DNA of 40,622 nucleotides from contig JAMOQM010000095.1 in NCBI GenBank assembly GCA_027064005.1, positions 1 through 40,622 on the forward strand, in the 5' to 3' direction. The stretch's first letter is position 1, and each line of letters opens with the position of its first letter. Under the pieces are notes generated by a model. That model did not search any database, had not been told where the DNA came from, and saw nothing but the letters and a program-made list of their open reading frames with translations. This DNA is from Candidatus Cloacimonadota bacterium (GTDB lineage: Bacteria; Cloacimonadota; Cloacimonadia; Cloacimonadales; JAMOQM01). Below are positions 30,452-39,594 of the stretch, one piece after another. The position numbers were made by a program, and so were the translations under genes.

Positions 30452-31644
30452 TGAGTATTATAAAAGATTATTATGATGTAATTGTGATTGGTGCCGGTCC
30501 GGCGGGAAGCGTTTCTGCCAGATTTGCCGCTGAAAATGGAGCTTCAACTTTGTTGCTGGAAAGAGATCAAGGTCCTGGAAATCCCGTAAGATGTGCGGAA
30601 GGTGTTTCTCATAATGGGATTGTTCCGTTTATCGAAATTGATCCCAAATGGATTTCTACTAAAATTGAACAAGCTCGTCTATATTCCCCAAATGGCGATT
30701 ATCTGGATATGTTTCAAAACGGAACCGGTTATGTTTTAGACCGAACTTTGTTTGATCCGGCTTTAGCAAATCTTGCCTGTCAAAAAGGTGCTCAACTTCT
30801 CACAAAAGCTGATGCAATTGGATTAATTTATGATAATGATAAAATTTCAGGCGTAAAATTTAGATATTTTGATAAAATTTATGATGTTAAATGTAAAATA
30901 GTTATTGGTGCAGATGGTATAGAATCTCGGGTTGGAAGATGGGCTGGAATTGATACGGTTTTGGATTTAAAGGATTTGGATACTTGTGTTCAATATACTT
31001 TAACGGGACTTGATATTTCCTCTCTTCGAGTAGATTTTTTCTTTGGAAGAGAAGTTGCTCCCGGAGGATATATCTGGATTTTTCCTAAATCAAAAGATAC
31101 TGCAAATGTTGGAATAGGAATTGCCGGTGATTTGGTAACCGATAAATCTCCTAAAGAATATTTGGATGAATTTATTGAAAAAAAATTTCCTAATGCTTCC
31201 GTTTTGAGATCTGTTTGTGGTGGCGTTCCAACTGCGAAAATGCTTAAAAACCCAATTACCGATAACCTTATTTTGGTCGGAGATGCTGCTCATCAAGTAA
31301 ACCCGATTACCGGCGGGGGGATTGTCCAAGTTATGATTGCGGGACAATTTGCCGGAGAAACTGCTGCGGAAGCAATTAAAGCCAATAATTACAGTGAAAA
31401 ATTCTTGAGAAAATACATCAAAAAATGGAATAACAGATTAGGTGCAAATCAAAGTTTTATGTATTCTGTTAAAGAAAAATTTATGAGAATGGATAATGAG
31501 CGATTCAATAATTTAGTTAAAATATGCTCAGCAATCCCTTCTGAAAAATTAACCTTGAAAGAATTTTTTAAAACGATTGTTAAAGGTGACCCGATGATGA
31601 TTTTACAATTAGCCAAAGCTTTTGTTACTTCAAAATTAAAATAG
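30451..31644 (+). CDS. Geranylgeranyl reductase family FAD-dependent oxidoreductase (archaeal DGGGPL-reductase-like)
   Basis: DVIVIGAGPAGSVSARFAAENGA, PVRCAEGVS, GGYIWIFPKSKDTANVGIGI, LVGDAAHQVNPITGGGI. Start at 30451 (TAATG overlap). Confidence 0.92.
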   Translation: MSIIKDYYDVIVIGAGPAGSVSARFAAENGASTLLLERDQGPGNPVRCAEGVSHNGIVPFIEIDPKWISTKIEQARLYSPNGDYLDMFQNGTGYVLDRTLFDPALANLACQKGAQLLTKADAIGLIYDNDKISGVKFRYFDKIYDVKCKIVIGADGIESRVGRWAGIDTVLDLKDLDTCVQYTLTGLDISSLRVDFFFGREVAPGGYIWIFPKSKDTANVGIGIAGDLVTDKSPKEYLDEFIEKKFPNASVLRSVCGGVPTAKMLKNPITDNLILVGDAAHQVNPITGGGIVQVMIAGQFAGETAAEAIKANNYSEKFLRKYIKKWNNRLGANQSFMYSVKEKFMRMDNERFNNLVKICSAIPSEKLTLKEFFKTIVKGDPMMILQLAKAFVTSKLK

Positions 31645-31645
31645 T

Positions 31646-32230
31646 ATGAGTAAAACAAACGAATTATACCGAAAATCAATTCATATCAGTTCTTTGCTGA
31701 TTCCATTTTCCTATAGATATTTATTTGGATATGATAAGAAAATAATGCTTTCAATTCTATTGCCTTTGACTATTATCTCAATTTTAGTTGAGATTTTTAG
31801 ACTTGAACATAAAACATTTAAGCGAATTTTTCATCAAGTTTTTGGAATAATGTTAAGAAAGCATGAGTTAAAAGAACTAACCGGAGCATCTTTTCTATTA
31901 ACTTCTTCTATCATTGTTATCTCCTTATTTCCTAAAGATGTAGCGTTTTGTTCATTAGCCTTTTTAGCAATTGGTGATACTTTTGCAGCTTTGATCGGTA
32001 TTCCTTTTGGAAAAAGAAAAATTAAAGGTTATAAGAAAAGTATTGAAGGAAGTTTGGCCTGTTTCGTAACGACCTTTGTTTTTGCATTATTTTATATTTC
32101 GCCATTTGTGGCATTTATTGGAGCGATTTCAGCAACTTTGGCTGAATTATCCAAAATTCCTGTTGATGATAACATTAAAATACCGCTCTTCTCTTCATTG
32201 GGAATGAGTATAGCTCTTCTTTTTGTATAG
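31646..32230 (+). CDS. Diacylglycerol/polyprenol kinase family protein (SEC59/DGK1/VTE5-like)
   Basis: RKSIHISSLLIP, HELKELTGASFLL, AFLAIGDTFAALIGIPFGKRKIKGYKKSIEGSLACF motifs and multi-TM profile. Confidence 0.88.
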   Translation: MSKTNELYRKSIHISSLLIPFSYRYLFGYDKKIMLSILLPLTIISILVEIFRLEHKTFKRIFHQVFGIMLRKHELKELTGASFLLTSSIIVISLFPKDVAFCSLAFLAIGDTFAALIGIPFGKRKIKGYKKSIEGSLACFVTTFVFALFYISPFVAFIGAISATLAELSKIPVDDNIKIPLFSSLGMSIALLFV

Positions 32231-32238
32231 GTGATAAA

Positions 32239-33171
32239 ATGAAAATTTCTTTTGTGATTCCGGTTTTTAATGAAGAAAACAGCTTGGCAATTCTTCATAA
32301 AGAAATTCTTGAAAATATTAATAGCTATTCTTATGAAATAATTTTTATTGATGACGGAAGCACTGATAAAAGTTACGAAATTATTAAAGATATCTCAAGG
32401 AAAGATAAGAATGTAAAAGCGATTAAATTCCGGAGAAATTTTGGGAAAGCTGACGCTCTTCAAGCAGGATTCTCATACGTAACCGGCGATGTTGTTTTTA
32501 CAATGGATGCAGATCTTCAAGATAATCCCATTGAAATTCCTCGATTTATTAACGAAATAATAAATGGATATGATTTGGTTTCAGGCTGGAAAAAGAAAAG
32601 GCACGACCCTTTATCAAAAAAAATTCCTTCGAAAATTTTCAACTTTATCACTTCAAAGGCTGTTGGATTAAAACTAAAAGATTTTAATTGCGGTTTTAAA
32701 GCTTATAAAGCTCAGGTAGTGAAAGAATTAGATATTTATGGAGATATGCACAGATATATTCCGGCACTTGCTTTTGCGAAAGGCTTTAAAATTAAAGAAA
32801 TTGTTGTAGAACATCGTGAGCGGAAATTTGGAAAATCAAAATACGGAATTGAAAGATATTTAAGAGGTTTTTTTGACTTACTTACCGTGAAGTTAATTAC
32901 CGGATTTACTCGAAGTCCATTGTATCTTTTTGGAAAAATAGGTTTGTTTTTTGGCGGGATTGGTTTTGTAATTACGTCTTACCTTTCTTATTTAAAAATC
33001 TTTGAAAATGCTAGTTTGAGTAATAGACCAATGCTTTCGTTAGGAGTTTTATTGATTTTAGCCGGCTTACAATTTTTTTCAATTGGATTAATTGGCGAAT
33101 TATTAGTTAACCAAACCAGAAAACACAATAAACAAACAAATGTATCTATTGAAGATAAAATAAACATTTAA
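32239..33171 (+). CDS. Family 2 glycosyltransferase, DPM1/GtrB-like polyprenyl-phosphate sugar transferase
   Basis: VIPVFNEENSL, IDDGSTDKSYEI, FRRNFGKADALQAGF, MDADLQDNP, HRERKFGKSKYG, two C-terminal TM helices. Confidence 0.93.
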   Translation: MKISFVIPVFNEENSLAILHKEILENINSYSYEIIFIDDGSTDKSYEIIKDISRKDKNVKAIKFRRNFGKADALQAGFSYVTGDVVFTMDADLQDNPIEIPRFINEIINGYDLVSGWKKKRHDPLSKKIPSKIFNFITSKAVGLKLKDFNCGFKAYKAQVVKELDIYGDMHRYIPALAFAKGFKIKEIVVEHRERKFGKSKYGIERYLRGFFDLLTVKLITGFTRSPLYLFGKIGLFFGGIGFVITSYLSYLKIFENASLSNRPMLSLGVLLILAGLQFFSIGLIGELLVNQTRKHNKQTNVSIEDKINI

Positions 33172-33258
33172 ACTTTTTATCGGTTTCATAAAATTTAAAG
33201 CAGCGATTTCTTGACTATTTTTCAGCTCTTGATTTTTTAAAAAAAAATGGAGAAATGT

Positions 33259-34533
33259 ATGAACGTAGATTTAATAATTAAAAATGCTTCCCAACTTTTG
33301 ACTTTAAAAGGCAAAAATCATCCCAGAAGCGGTCAAAGTGAAATGAATGATTTAGCAATTATTGAAAACGGCGCAGTGGCAATTCTAAATAAAAAGATTG
33401 TTGATGTTGATTCTTCCGAAAATATCTTAAAAAAATATTCTTCTGATAATGTAATTGATGCCACCGGTAAAGTTGTTATGCCCGGATTTATCGATCCTCA
33501 CACTCACCCTGTATTTTTTGATACGCGAGAAAATGAATTCGAATGGAGAATTAAAGGACGCTCTTATATCGAAATTTCCCAAAATGGCGGCGGAATTCGT
33601 CATAGCATAAAAGGTGTTAGAAAAGCTTCCGAACAAACTCTTTATGATTTATCTAAAAAAAGAATTTCCAATATGATTAAAAACGGGACCACAACTTTAG
33701 AAGCGAAAAGCGGTTATGGATTATCAACCGAAAGTGAATTAAAAATGCTCAAAGTAATCCAAAAATTAAATGAAAATCTTCCTATTGATATCATTCCTAC
33801 TTTTCTGGGAGCTCATGAATTTCCGGAAGAATATAAAGATAATCATAGAGCATATTTGGATATTTTAGAAAAGGAAATGCTTCCGAAAGTTAAGGAAAAG
33901 AATTTGGCGAAATATGTAGATATTTTTACTGAAGAACACGTTTTTTCTATTGAGGAATCACGAGAATATTTGAAAATTGCTCAAGAAATGGGATTTAAAA
34001 TCAGAATGCATGCTGATGAAATTAAACCGATTGGCGGAGCAGAATTGGCTGGAGAATTAGGAGCAATTTCCGCTGATCATCTCGGAGCTGCTTCAGATTT
34101 CGGGATTAAAGCGATGAAAGAAAATAATGTTATTGCAACACTTTTGCCCGGAACAATTTTTAGTTTAGGAATGAAATCTTATGCAAGAGCCAGAAAAATG
34201 ATTGAAGAAGGATTGCCAATTGCTTTGGCTACAGACTATAATCCCGGAAGTTGTAATTGCGATAATATGCAAATGGTAATTACAATTGCGACTTTACAAA
34301 TGAAAATGTCGGTGGCAGAAGCGATTATTGCCTCAACAATAAATGCTGCTTGTGCTTTGGAAATAGAAAACGAAAGAGGTAGTTTGGGAAAAAATAAATT
34401 CGCCGATATTTTAATAATGGATATGCCTTCCTACCAATTTTTGCCTTATCATTTTGGTTCAAACAACGTTGAGAAAGTTATAAAAAACGGGAAAGTTATA
34501 TATGAACAGAACGATTTAGTTTTTAAACAATAA
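33259..34533 (+). CDS. hutI: Imidazolonepropionase
   Basis: MPGFIDPHTHPVFFDTRENEFEWRIKGRSYIEI, NGTTTLEAKSGYGLSTESELKML, MHADEIKPIGGAELAGELGA, LATDYNPGSCNCDNMQMV. Start set to 33259 behind ggagaaatgt. Confidence 0.95.
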   Translation: MNVDLIIKNASQLLTLKGKNHPRSGQSEMNDLAIIENGAVAILNKKIVDVDSSENILKKYSSDNVIDATGKVVMPGFIDPHTHPVFFDTRENEFEWRIKGRSYIEISQNGGGIRHSIKGVRKASEQTLYDLSKKRISNMIKNGTTTLEAKSGYGLSTESELKMLKVIQKLNENLPIDIIPTFLGAHEFPEEYKDNHRAYLDILEKEMLPKVKEKNLAKYVDIFTEEHVFSIEESREYLKIAQEMGFKIRMHADEIKPIGGAELAGELGAISADHLGAASDFGIKAMKENNVIATLLPGTIFSLGMKSYARARKMIEEGLPIALATDYNPGSCNCDNMQMVITIATLQMKMSVAEAIIASTINAACALEIENERGSLGKNKFADILIMDMPSYQFLPYHFGSNNVEKVIKNGKVIYEQNDLVFKQ

Positions 34534-34548
34534 TAATCCGGGGTAAAA

Positions 34549-35016
34549 ATGGATAGAGTTATTTATGAAAAAGTTGAAATTCCTTTAAACGCCAAATCTG
34601 CTTTTGAATGGTTTGTTTTAGAAAATAAAATCACAACCTGGCTTTGTGAAAAAGCAACTATCGAGACTAAAAAAGGCGGAAAATACGAACTGTATTGGGA
34701 TTCCAAAAATGTTAAACACAATAACACTGTTGGTTGTAAAATTAATGTTTACGATTATGGAAAAGTTTTGGGATTTAATTGGAAGGGTTCAAAGGAATTT
34801 AATGACATTATGAATTATATTCAGCCATTAACTCAGGTAACAATTTTCTTTAATTCTTTGGATGAAAACAAAACGGAAATCATACTTATTCACAGTGGCT
34901 GGAAAAATTCAGAAAAATGGAATAAAGCTTTTGAATGGTTTCAACTTGCTTGGAGAGAAGCATTTATGCAATTAATTGCCGTTATTCAAACAAAAGAAAA
35001 ACAAAAATTTTGGTAA
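34549..35016 (+). CDS. SRPBCC / AHSA1-like domain protein
   Basis: FEWFVLENKITTWLCEKATIETKKGGKYELYW...GWKNSEKWNKAFEWFQLAW. Confidence 0.82.
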   Translation: MDRVIYEKVEIPLNAKSAFEWFVLENKITTWLCEKATIETKKGGKYELYWDSKNVKHNNTVGCKINVYDYGKVLGFNWKGSKEFNDIMNYIQPLTQVTIFFNSLDENKTEIILIHSGWKNSEKWNKAFEWFQLAWREAFMQLIAVIQTKEKQKFW

Positions 35017-35061
35017 GTTATCCACGAGCTATACACATCATTGTTTATAACCGTGGATAAC
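35017..35061. promoter_or_regulatory. Symmetric cluster of DnaA-box-like 9-mers / long-loop inverted repeat
   Basis: GTTATCCACG...CGTGGATAAC outer arms plus inner CTATACACA and TGTTTATAA; each 9-mer one mismatch from TTATNCACA. Confidence 0.4.
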
Positions 35062-35068
35062 CCGGAAT

Positions 35069-36199
35069 TTATTTCATCATCATAAAAATAACATATCCGT
35101 AATGTGCAAATACACCGGCAAATATACCTCCAATTGTATGGGAGATTATCGCTTTTGAAATCAATTCTCGGTGTTTTAAAGAATCTAACATTGCGGTATG
35201 AGTACTTAAAAATCCACTCCAGCACATTCCCATAGCAGTAAAAACAGCGATGTCATTTGCCCCGATAATTCCTCTCTCTAAAAATTTAGGAATTAATGAT
35301 AAAGCAGCACCAACCGCTCCAAGAGATGTTATCGGAAACGCCACAGCTTCAGGAGAACGAAATCCAAAAAGAAATTTGAAGATTGGATTAAAATGGGAAG
35401 CGATTTGAGGTAAGATTGGAACTCCTTCATAAGGAAGTCCTTGATAACCGAGTTGAGGATTTTTAACTCCGAAAGTGATAATCATAACAAGTGAACTAAT
35501 AATTAATACCCCGGGGATTATGGCTAAACCAATATCCACACCTAATTTTCCTCCATCTAAAATAGAATTTAAAAGTCGAAGCATAATATTTCCTTCGTGC
35601 TTATAAGAAATCTTATTCTCATCAGCTGTTTGCGGATCAAAAGAAATTTCCAATTCCTTATCTTTGATAAAAAATTGCATTAATCTCGTTGAAATCATCG
35701 CTCCAAAAATTGCTCCTAAAAACCCGATTACAGCAGAATTTAAAAATCCTCGTCCAATCATAAAAGTCAAAACAATTAATCCCATTCCAAAAGCTGTTCC
35801 GAAATTTGTTAATGAAATTAATTGGTAATTTTTAAAATAAGAGCTAAAATGTTTGTCTTTCGCTAAACTGATAATAGCCGGGTTGTCTGAAAAAAAAGTC
35901 ATTAATGCTCCCAAAGATGCAACTCCCGGAAGATTGAATATAGGCTTAATTAGCGGTGTCAAAATTACTTCAAAAAGACGAATTACTCCAAATTCAATGA
36001 ATAATTGTCCCAATGCTCCCGCTAAAACGGTGATTGACATTATATAAAAAACTGTGTTTAATAATAAATCATGGGCAGTTGTCATTATTGTTGATAATAA
36101 ATTTTTCACTCCCATAATGTGTCCAAGATATCCAAAAAAAACAAAAAATATGGATAAGAATATCACAGCTTCGATTTTTCTTTGGTCAATTTTTCTCAT
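35069..36199 (-). CDS. Nucleoside-recognition-domain membrane protein (CD0519/CD1768-like family)
   Basis: Multi-TM protein with GALMTFFSDNPAIISLAKD, LTNFGTAFGMGLIV and FRSPEAVAFPITSLGAVGAALSLIPKFLERG motifs. Confidence 0.75.
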   Translation of the reverse strand: MRKIDQRKIEAVIFLSIFFVFFGYLGHIMGVKNLLSTIMTTAHDLLLNTVFYIMSITVLAGALGQLFIEFGVIRLFEVILTPLIKPIFNLPGVASLGALMTFFSDNPAIISLAKDKHFSSYFKNYQLISLTNFGTAFGMGLIVLTFMIGRGFLNSAVIGFLGAIFGAMISTRLMQFFIKDKELEISFDPQTADENKISYKHEGNIMLRLLNSILDGGKLGVDIGLAIIPGVLIISSLVMIITFGVKNPQLGYQGLPYEGVPILPQIASHFNPIFKFLFGFRSPEAVAFPITSLGAVGAALSLIPKFLERGIIGANDIAVFTAMGMCWSGFLSTHTAMLDSLKHRELISKAIISHTIGGIFAGVFAHYGYVIFMMMK

Positions 36200-36586
36200 T
36201 TTTTCTCCTCAATATAATAAAATTTAATCCAAATCTGAAAGGGTTCTTTTGGTGTCAAGTCTAGTGAATGGGATTTTAATAATTTTTTCCCCGACTGATT
36301 TTAAGGATTGTTTAACTATTATATTTTTGAATAAGATAGATTTTTGTGGGATTTGTCATTAAACCAAATCATTATGAGACAAATGATTTTAGAAAACTAT
36401 TTCAGGATATTTCAAAAAAATTGTGTTTAATGGAAGATTTTCCTTTTTTAGAATTAGAGATTTTATTTTTTGTAAAATTGAGATGTTATGCTAATTTTGA
36501 GAATTAGTAATCTAATTACTTTATTTTCTCTTTTTAGTAAAATTTATGCTTGACGATTATCTTAAAAATAAAAATCTCTCTTTGTT

Positions 36587-36673
36587 GCTGAAGTGGTGAA
36601 ATTGGTAGACACGCCAGGTTCAGGGTCTGGTGAACAATTGTTCATGGGGGTTCGAGTCCCCCCTTCAGCACCA
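36587..36673 (+). tRNA. tRNA-Leu (anticodon CAG at 36621-36623)
   Basis: Acceptor GCTGAAG/CTTCAGC, D-arm, anticodon stem CCAGG/TCTGG with loop TTCAGGG, long variable arm TGAACAATTGTTCA, T-loop GGTTCGAGTCC, encoded CCA. Confidence 0.97.
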
Positions 36674-36706
36674 TTTTTTAAATTCTCCATTATTCAAATT
36701 ATTTAA

Positions 36707-36723
36707 TTGGCACTTAAATTGCT
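36707..36723 (+). promoter_or_regulatory. Sigma-54 (RpoN) -24/-12 promoter for fliD
   Basis: TTGGCAC-TTAAA-TTGCT; invariant GG and GC with the correct 10-nt spacing; ~70 nt upstream of fliD start. Confidence 0.8.
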
Positions 36724-36792
36724 TCTTTCATTATATTAATTAAAGATTGTTAAGATTTAGTCGAAAATGAATGAAATAGAATAGGAGGATTA

Positions 36793-39099
36793 ATGTCCGG
36801 AGATATTACTTTTACAGGATTAGCGAGTGGCATTCCGTTTGACGATATGCTTGCCAAACTAACGGAAGTTAATAAATACCAAATAAATAAGCTTGAATCT
36901 TGGAAGCAAGAATGGCAAGATAAAATTGACGTATTTAATCTTATTGATTCCACAATGTCTAAAATAGATACGGCAATAACTCCGCTTCGTACTTCAAAAG
37001 ATTTCTATTCCAAAAAATCGTCATCGAGTTCTACAACGGTTGCCACTGTAGCAGTTGATAGCACGGCAAATCCCGGTTCTTATAACCTGGAGATTCCTTC
37101 CTCAACAAAAGAAATTTTAGGAGGAACAGGTTGGGCTGATACGGATACTACTGCAATTGCATCTGCCAACGGAACATTTTCTTTTGATGACGGTGCTGGT
37201 AAAACAATTTCTGTTTCAGTTGATTCATCAACTACTTTGGATGGTCTCAAAACGTTGATACAAAATGAAATAACCAATCAAGGTTCTACCGCCAAAGTAG
37301 AGATTGAAAACGATAATTCCGCTTCAAAACCATATCGATTGAAAATTACATCAGCTTTAGCGGGAGCATCAAATAATATCACAATCAATCAGGATGACAC
37401 CGATCTTTCTTTTACAGCCAATACGATTGATTCTGTGGAAAATACAGAATGGAGCGGTACCTCAACTGTTACTTCCGGTGGAACTTATTCCGGATTTGTT
37501 AATAAACGACTTAATTTTACCGTTTTATCCGGAGGAACTGTAGGGACTGACGATATTGAATTAAAATGGTCGGATCCTGTAGAAAAAACTTCCGGTACAA
37601 TATCAATTGATAATACAGGTACATTCACGGTTAATCAAGGTGTTACCATTGATATTGGGTCAGGAACAATGACTAAAGATGATACTTTTGCAATTGATTT
37701 GTTTACACCTACTATTCAACAAGCCCAAGATTCTGGATTAGCAAAATCAGAGAAAGAAGTTCATGCCGGATTTTCAGATGAAGACACGACAGCGATAACT
37801 TCGACAGACGGAACTTTTTCCTATAGCTTTGCCGGAAATACTATCCCGGCTCTTCAAATATCTTCAGGAGCTACTTTGAAAGATTTGAAAGATGCAATAA
37901 ACAGTGATTCCAATAACCCGGGAGTTGAGGCGTCAATTATTAATGATGGTACCGGTAATGCCAATGCATTTCACCTTGTTCTGACTTCCAAAAAATCAGG
38001 ATCTGCTTTTAAGATAGAAAATATTTCCCACACATTGGATAATTTTTCCTCTTCATTTTCCGAAGTACAAAAAGGAACAAATTCAATGCTAAAATTAAAT
38101 GATTATCCTTTGGATGATGAATATATTCAAAATACTTCAAATCTTGTTAGTGATTTGATTCCCGGAGCTTCTATAACTTTACAGTCGGAAGGGACGACTA
38201 ATATTTCGATTTCAAACGATATTGACGCAATGACGCAAAAAGTTCAAGATTTTGTTGATGCCTATAATGAAGCTTGGGATTATTTAACCTCAATTACAAA
38301 AGTTTCCCTAAATAGTAATGATGAAGCCGATACATCTAAGTCCGGAATTTTGGTAGGAAATTACGGGGTAAATATGTTAAAATCTGAAATGCAATTATTT
38401 ATGGTTAAACCGGCGAAAGGATTTGAAGATGGTGTTGAATCATATACTCTTCTCAAACAACTCGGATTATCTATCGGAGATGGAGGGACACTTGAATTTG
38501 ACACAAGTATTTTTCAAGATGAAATTCAAGATGACCCCGAATCGGTTGTAGAACTTTTTTCAGACAATAAAGCCGGAACTTCTTCCAATAATTATATTAA
38601 ATACAAAAGCGGCATGGATACGACAACTGCCGGAAAATATGATGTTGAAGTAAATTTTGACGGAACCGGAAATGTTACTACTGCCAGATATAAGAGTATA
38701 GATGATTCCACATGGTATGATTTTGATGTGGCAGACGGTAATGTCCTCACAGCTCTTGACGGAGATGGAAAAGGTATGGCTTTAGATGCTATTTGGGATG
38801 GTTCTTCAACTCAGGAAACCGGTACGGTTCGCGTCAAAATGGGTAAAGCAAATGAATATTATTATAAAATGCGCGATGTACTTAGTCCTACTTCAGGAAT
38901 TACTAAAGTTTTGGAAAATAATTACGAAAATATAATAAAGAATATCGATAAAAAAATAGTTAAAGAAACTGCAAGAGTAAAAATGGAAGAGGATATTATG
39001 AGAAGAAAATTCACGAATGCCGAAATTGCAATACAGCAGGCAAATAGTCAGCAACAAAGTTTGACTTCAGCTATTGCACAACTTCCAGAAGGAATGTAG
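36793..39099 (+). CDS. fliD: Flagellar hook-associated protein 2 (filament cap) FliD
   Basis: N-terminal FTGLASGIPFDDMLAKLTEVNKYQINKLESWKQEWQDKIDVF, two flagellin_IN-like repeats, C-terminal coiled coil; followed by fliS. Confidence 0.95.
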   Translation: MSGDITFTGLASGIPFDDMLAKLTEVNKYQINKLESWKQEWQDKIDVFNLIDSTMSKIDTAITPLRTSKDFYSKKSSSSSTTVATVAVDSTANPGSYNLEIPSSTKEILGGTGWADTDTTAIASANGTFSFDDGAGKTISVSVDSSTTLDGLKTLIQNEITNQGSTAKVEIENDNSASKPYRLKITSALAGASNNITINQDDTDLSFTANTIDSVENTEWSGTSTVTSGGTYSGFVNKRLNFTVLSGGTVGTDDIELKWSDPVEKTSGTISIDNTGTFTVNQGVTIDIGSGTMTKDDTFAIDLFTPTIQQAQDSGLAKSEKEVHAGFSDEDTTAITSTDGTFSYSFAGNTIPALQISSGATLKDLKDAINSDSNNPGVEASIINDGTGNANAFHLVLTSKKSGSAFKIENISHTLDNFSSSFSEVQKGTNSMLKLNDYPLDDEYIQNTSNLVSDLIPGASITLQSEGTTNISISNDIDAMTQKVQDFVDAYNEAWDYLTSITKVSLNSNDEADTSKSGILVGNYGVNMLKSEMQLFMVKPAKGFEDGVESYTLLKQLGLSIGDGGTLEFDTSIFQDEIQDDPESVVELFSDNKAGTSSNNYIKYKSGMDTTTAGKYDVEVNFDGTGNVTTARYKSIDDSTWYDFDVADGNVLTALDGDGKGMALDAIWDGSSTQETGTVRVKMGKANEYYYKMRDVLSPTSGITKVLENNYENIIKNIDKKIVKETARVKMEEDIMRRKFTNAEIAIQQANSQQQSLTSAIAQLPEGM

Positions 39100-39109
39100 G
39101 AGGATAAAC

Positions 39110-39544
39110 ATGAATAAACAATTAAATCAATACCAAAAAGTTAATGTTTCTACAATGAAAAGAGGCAAAATAGTAGTTATGCTTTATACCGGAGCAATCA
39201 CATTTTTAAATAAAGCCAAACTTTATATTGAAAAGAAAAATTATATTCAAAAAAATAAGTTTATTGTTAAGTCTCAGAAGATTATTGATGAACTAAATTA
39301 TTCTCTTGATATGGAAAAAGGAAAAGAAATTTCTAAGAATTTACGATCTTTATATAATTTTATGAATCGTCATTTGATCAAAGCAAATATTGGAAATGAT
39401 CCTAAAAAAATCGATGATGTTATAAAAATGCTTACAGAACTTAGAGATGCGTTTAATACAATAATTACAGATCCGCAATACTCTGAAGCCCAACAAATCA
39501 ACAAAAAAGAATTAACAGAAAATGCGATCAAGAAATATGTATAA
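39110..39544 (+). CDS. fliS: Flagellar export chaperone FliS
   Basis: KQLNQYQKVNVSTMKRGKIVVMLYTGAITFLNKAKLYIE; start at 39110 behind aggagga. Confidence 0.93.
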   Translation: MNKQLNQYQKVNVSTMKRGKIVVMLYTGAITFLNKAKLYIEKKNYIQKNKFIVKSQKIIDELNYSLDMEKGKEISKNLRSLYNFMNRHLIKANIGNDPKKIDDVIKMLTELRDAFNTIITDPQYSEAQQINKKELTENAIKKYV

Positions 39545-39594
39545 TTTACTTGACTCATCTAATCGTTGTTTGCCGTTTGCATTAGGAGGATATT

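Noticed and set aside
33259-34533. Histidine-utilisation operon
   Set aside because: Only hutI is recognisable; neighbouring genes (SRPBCC, GT) are not hut genes, so no hut operon is claimed.
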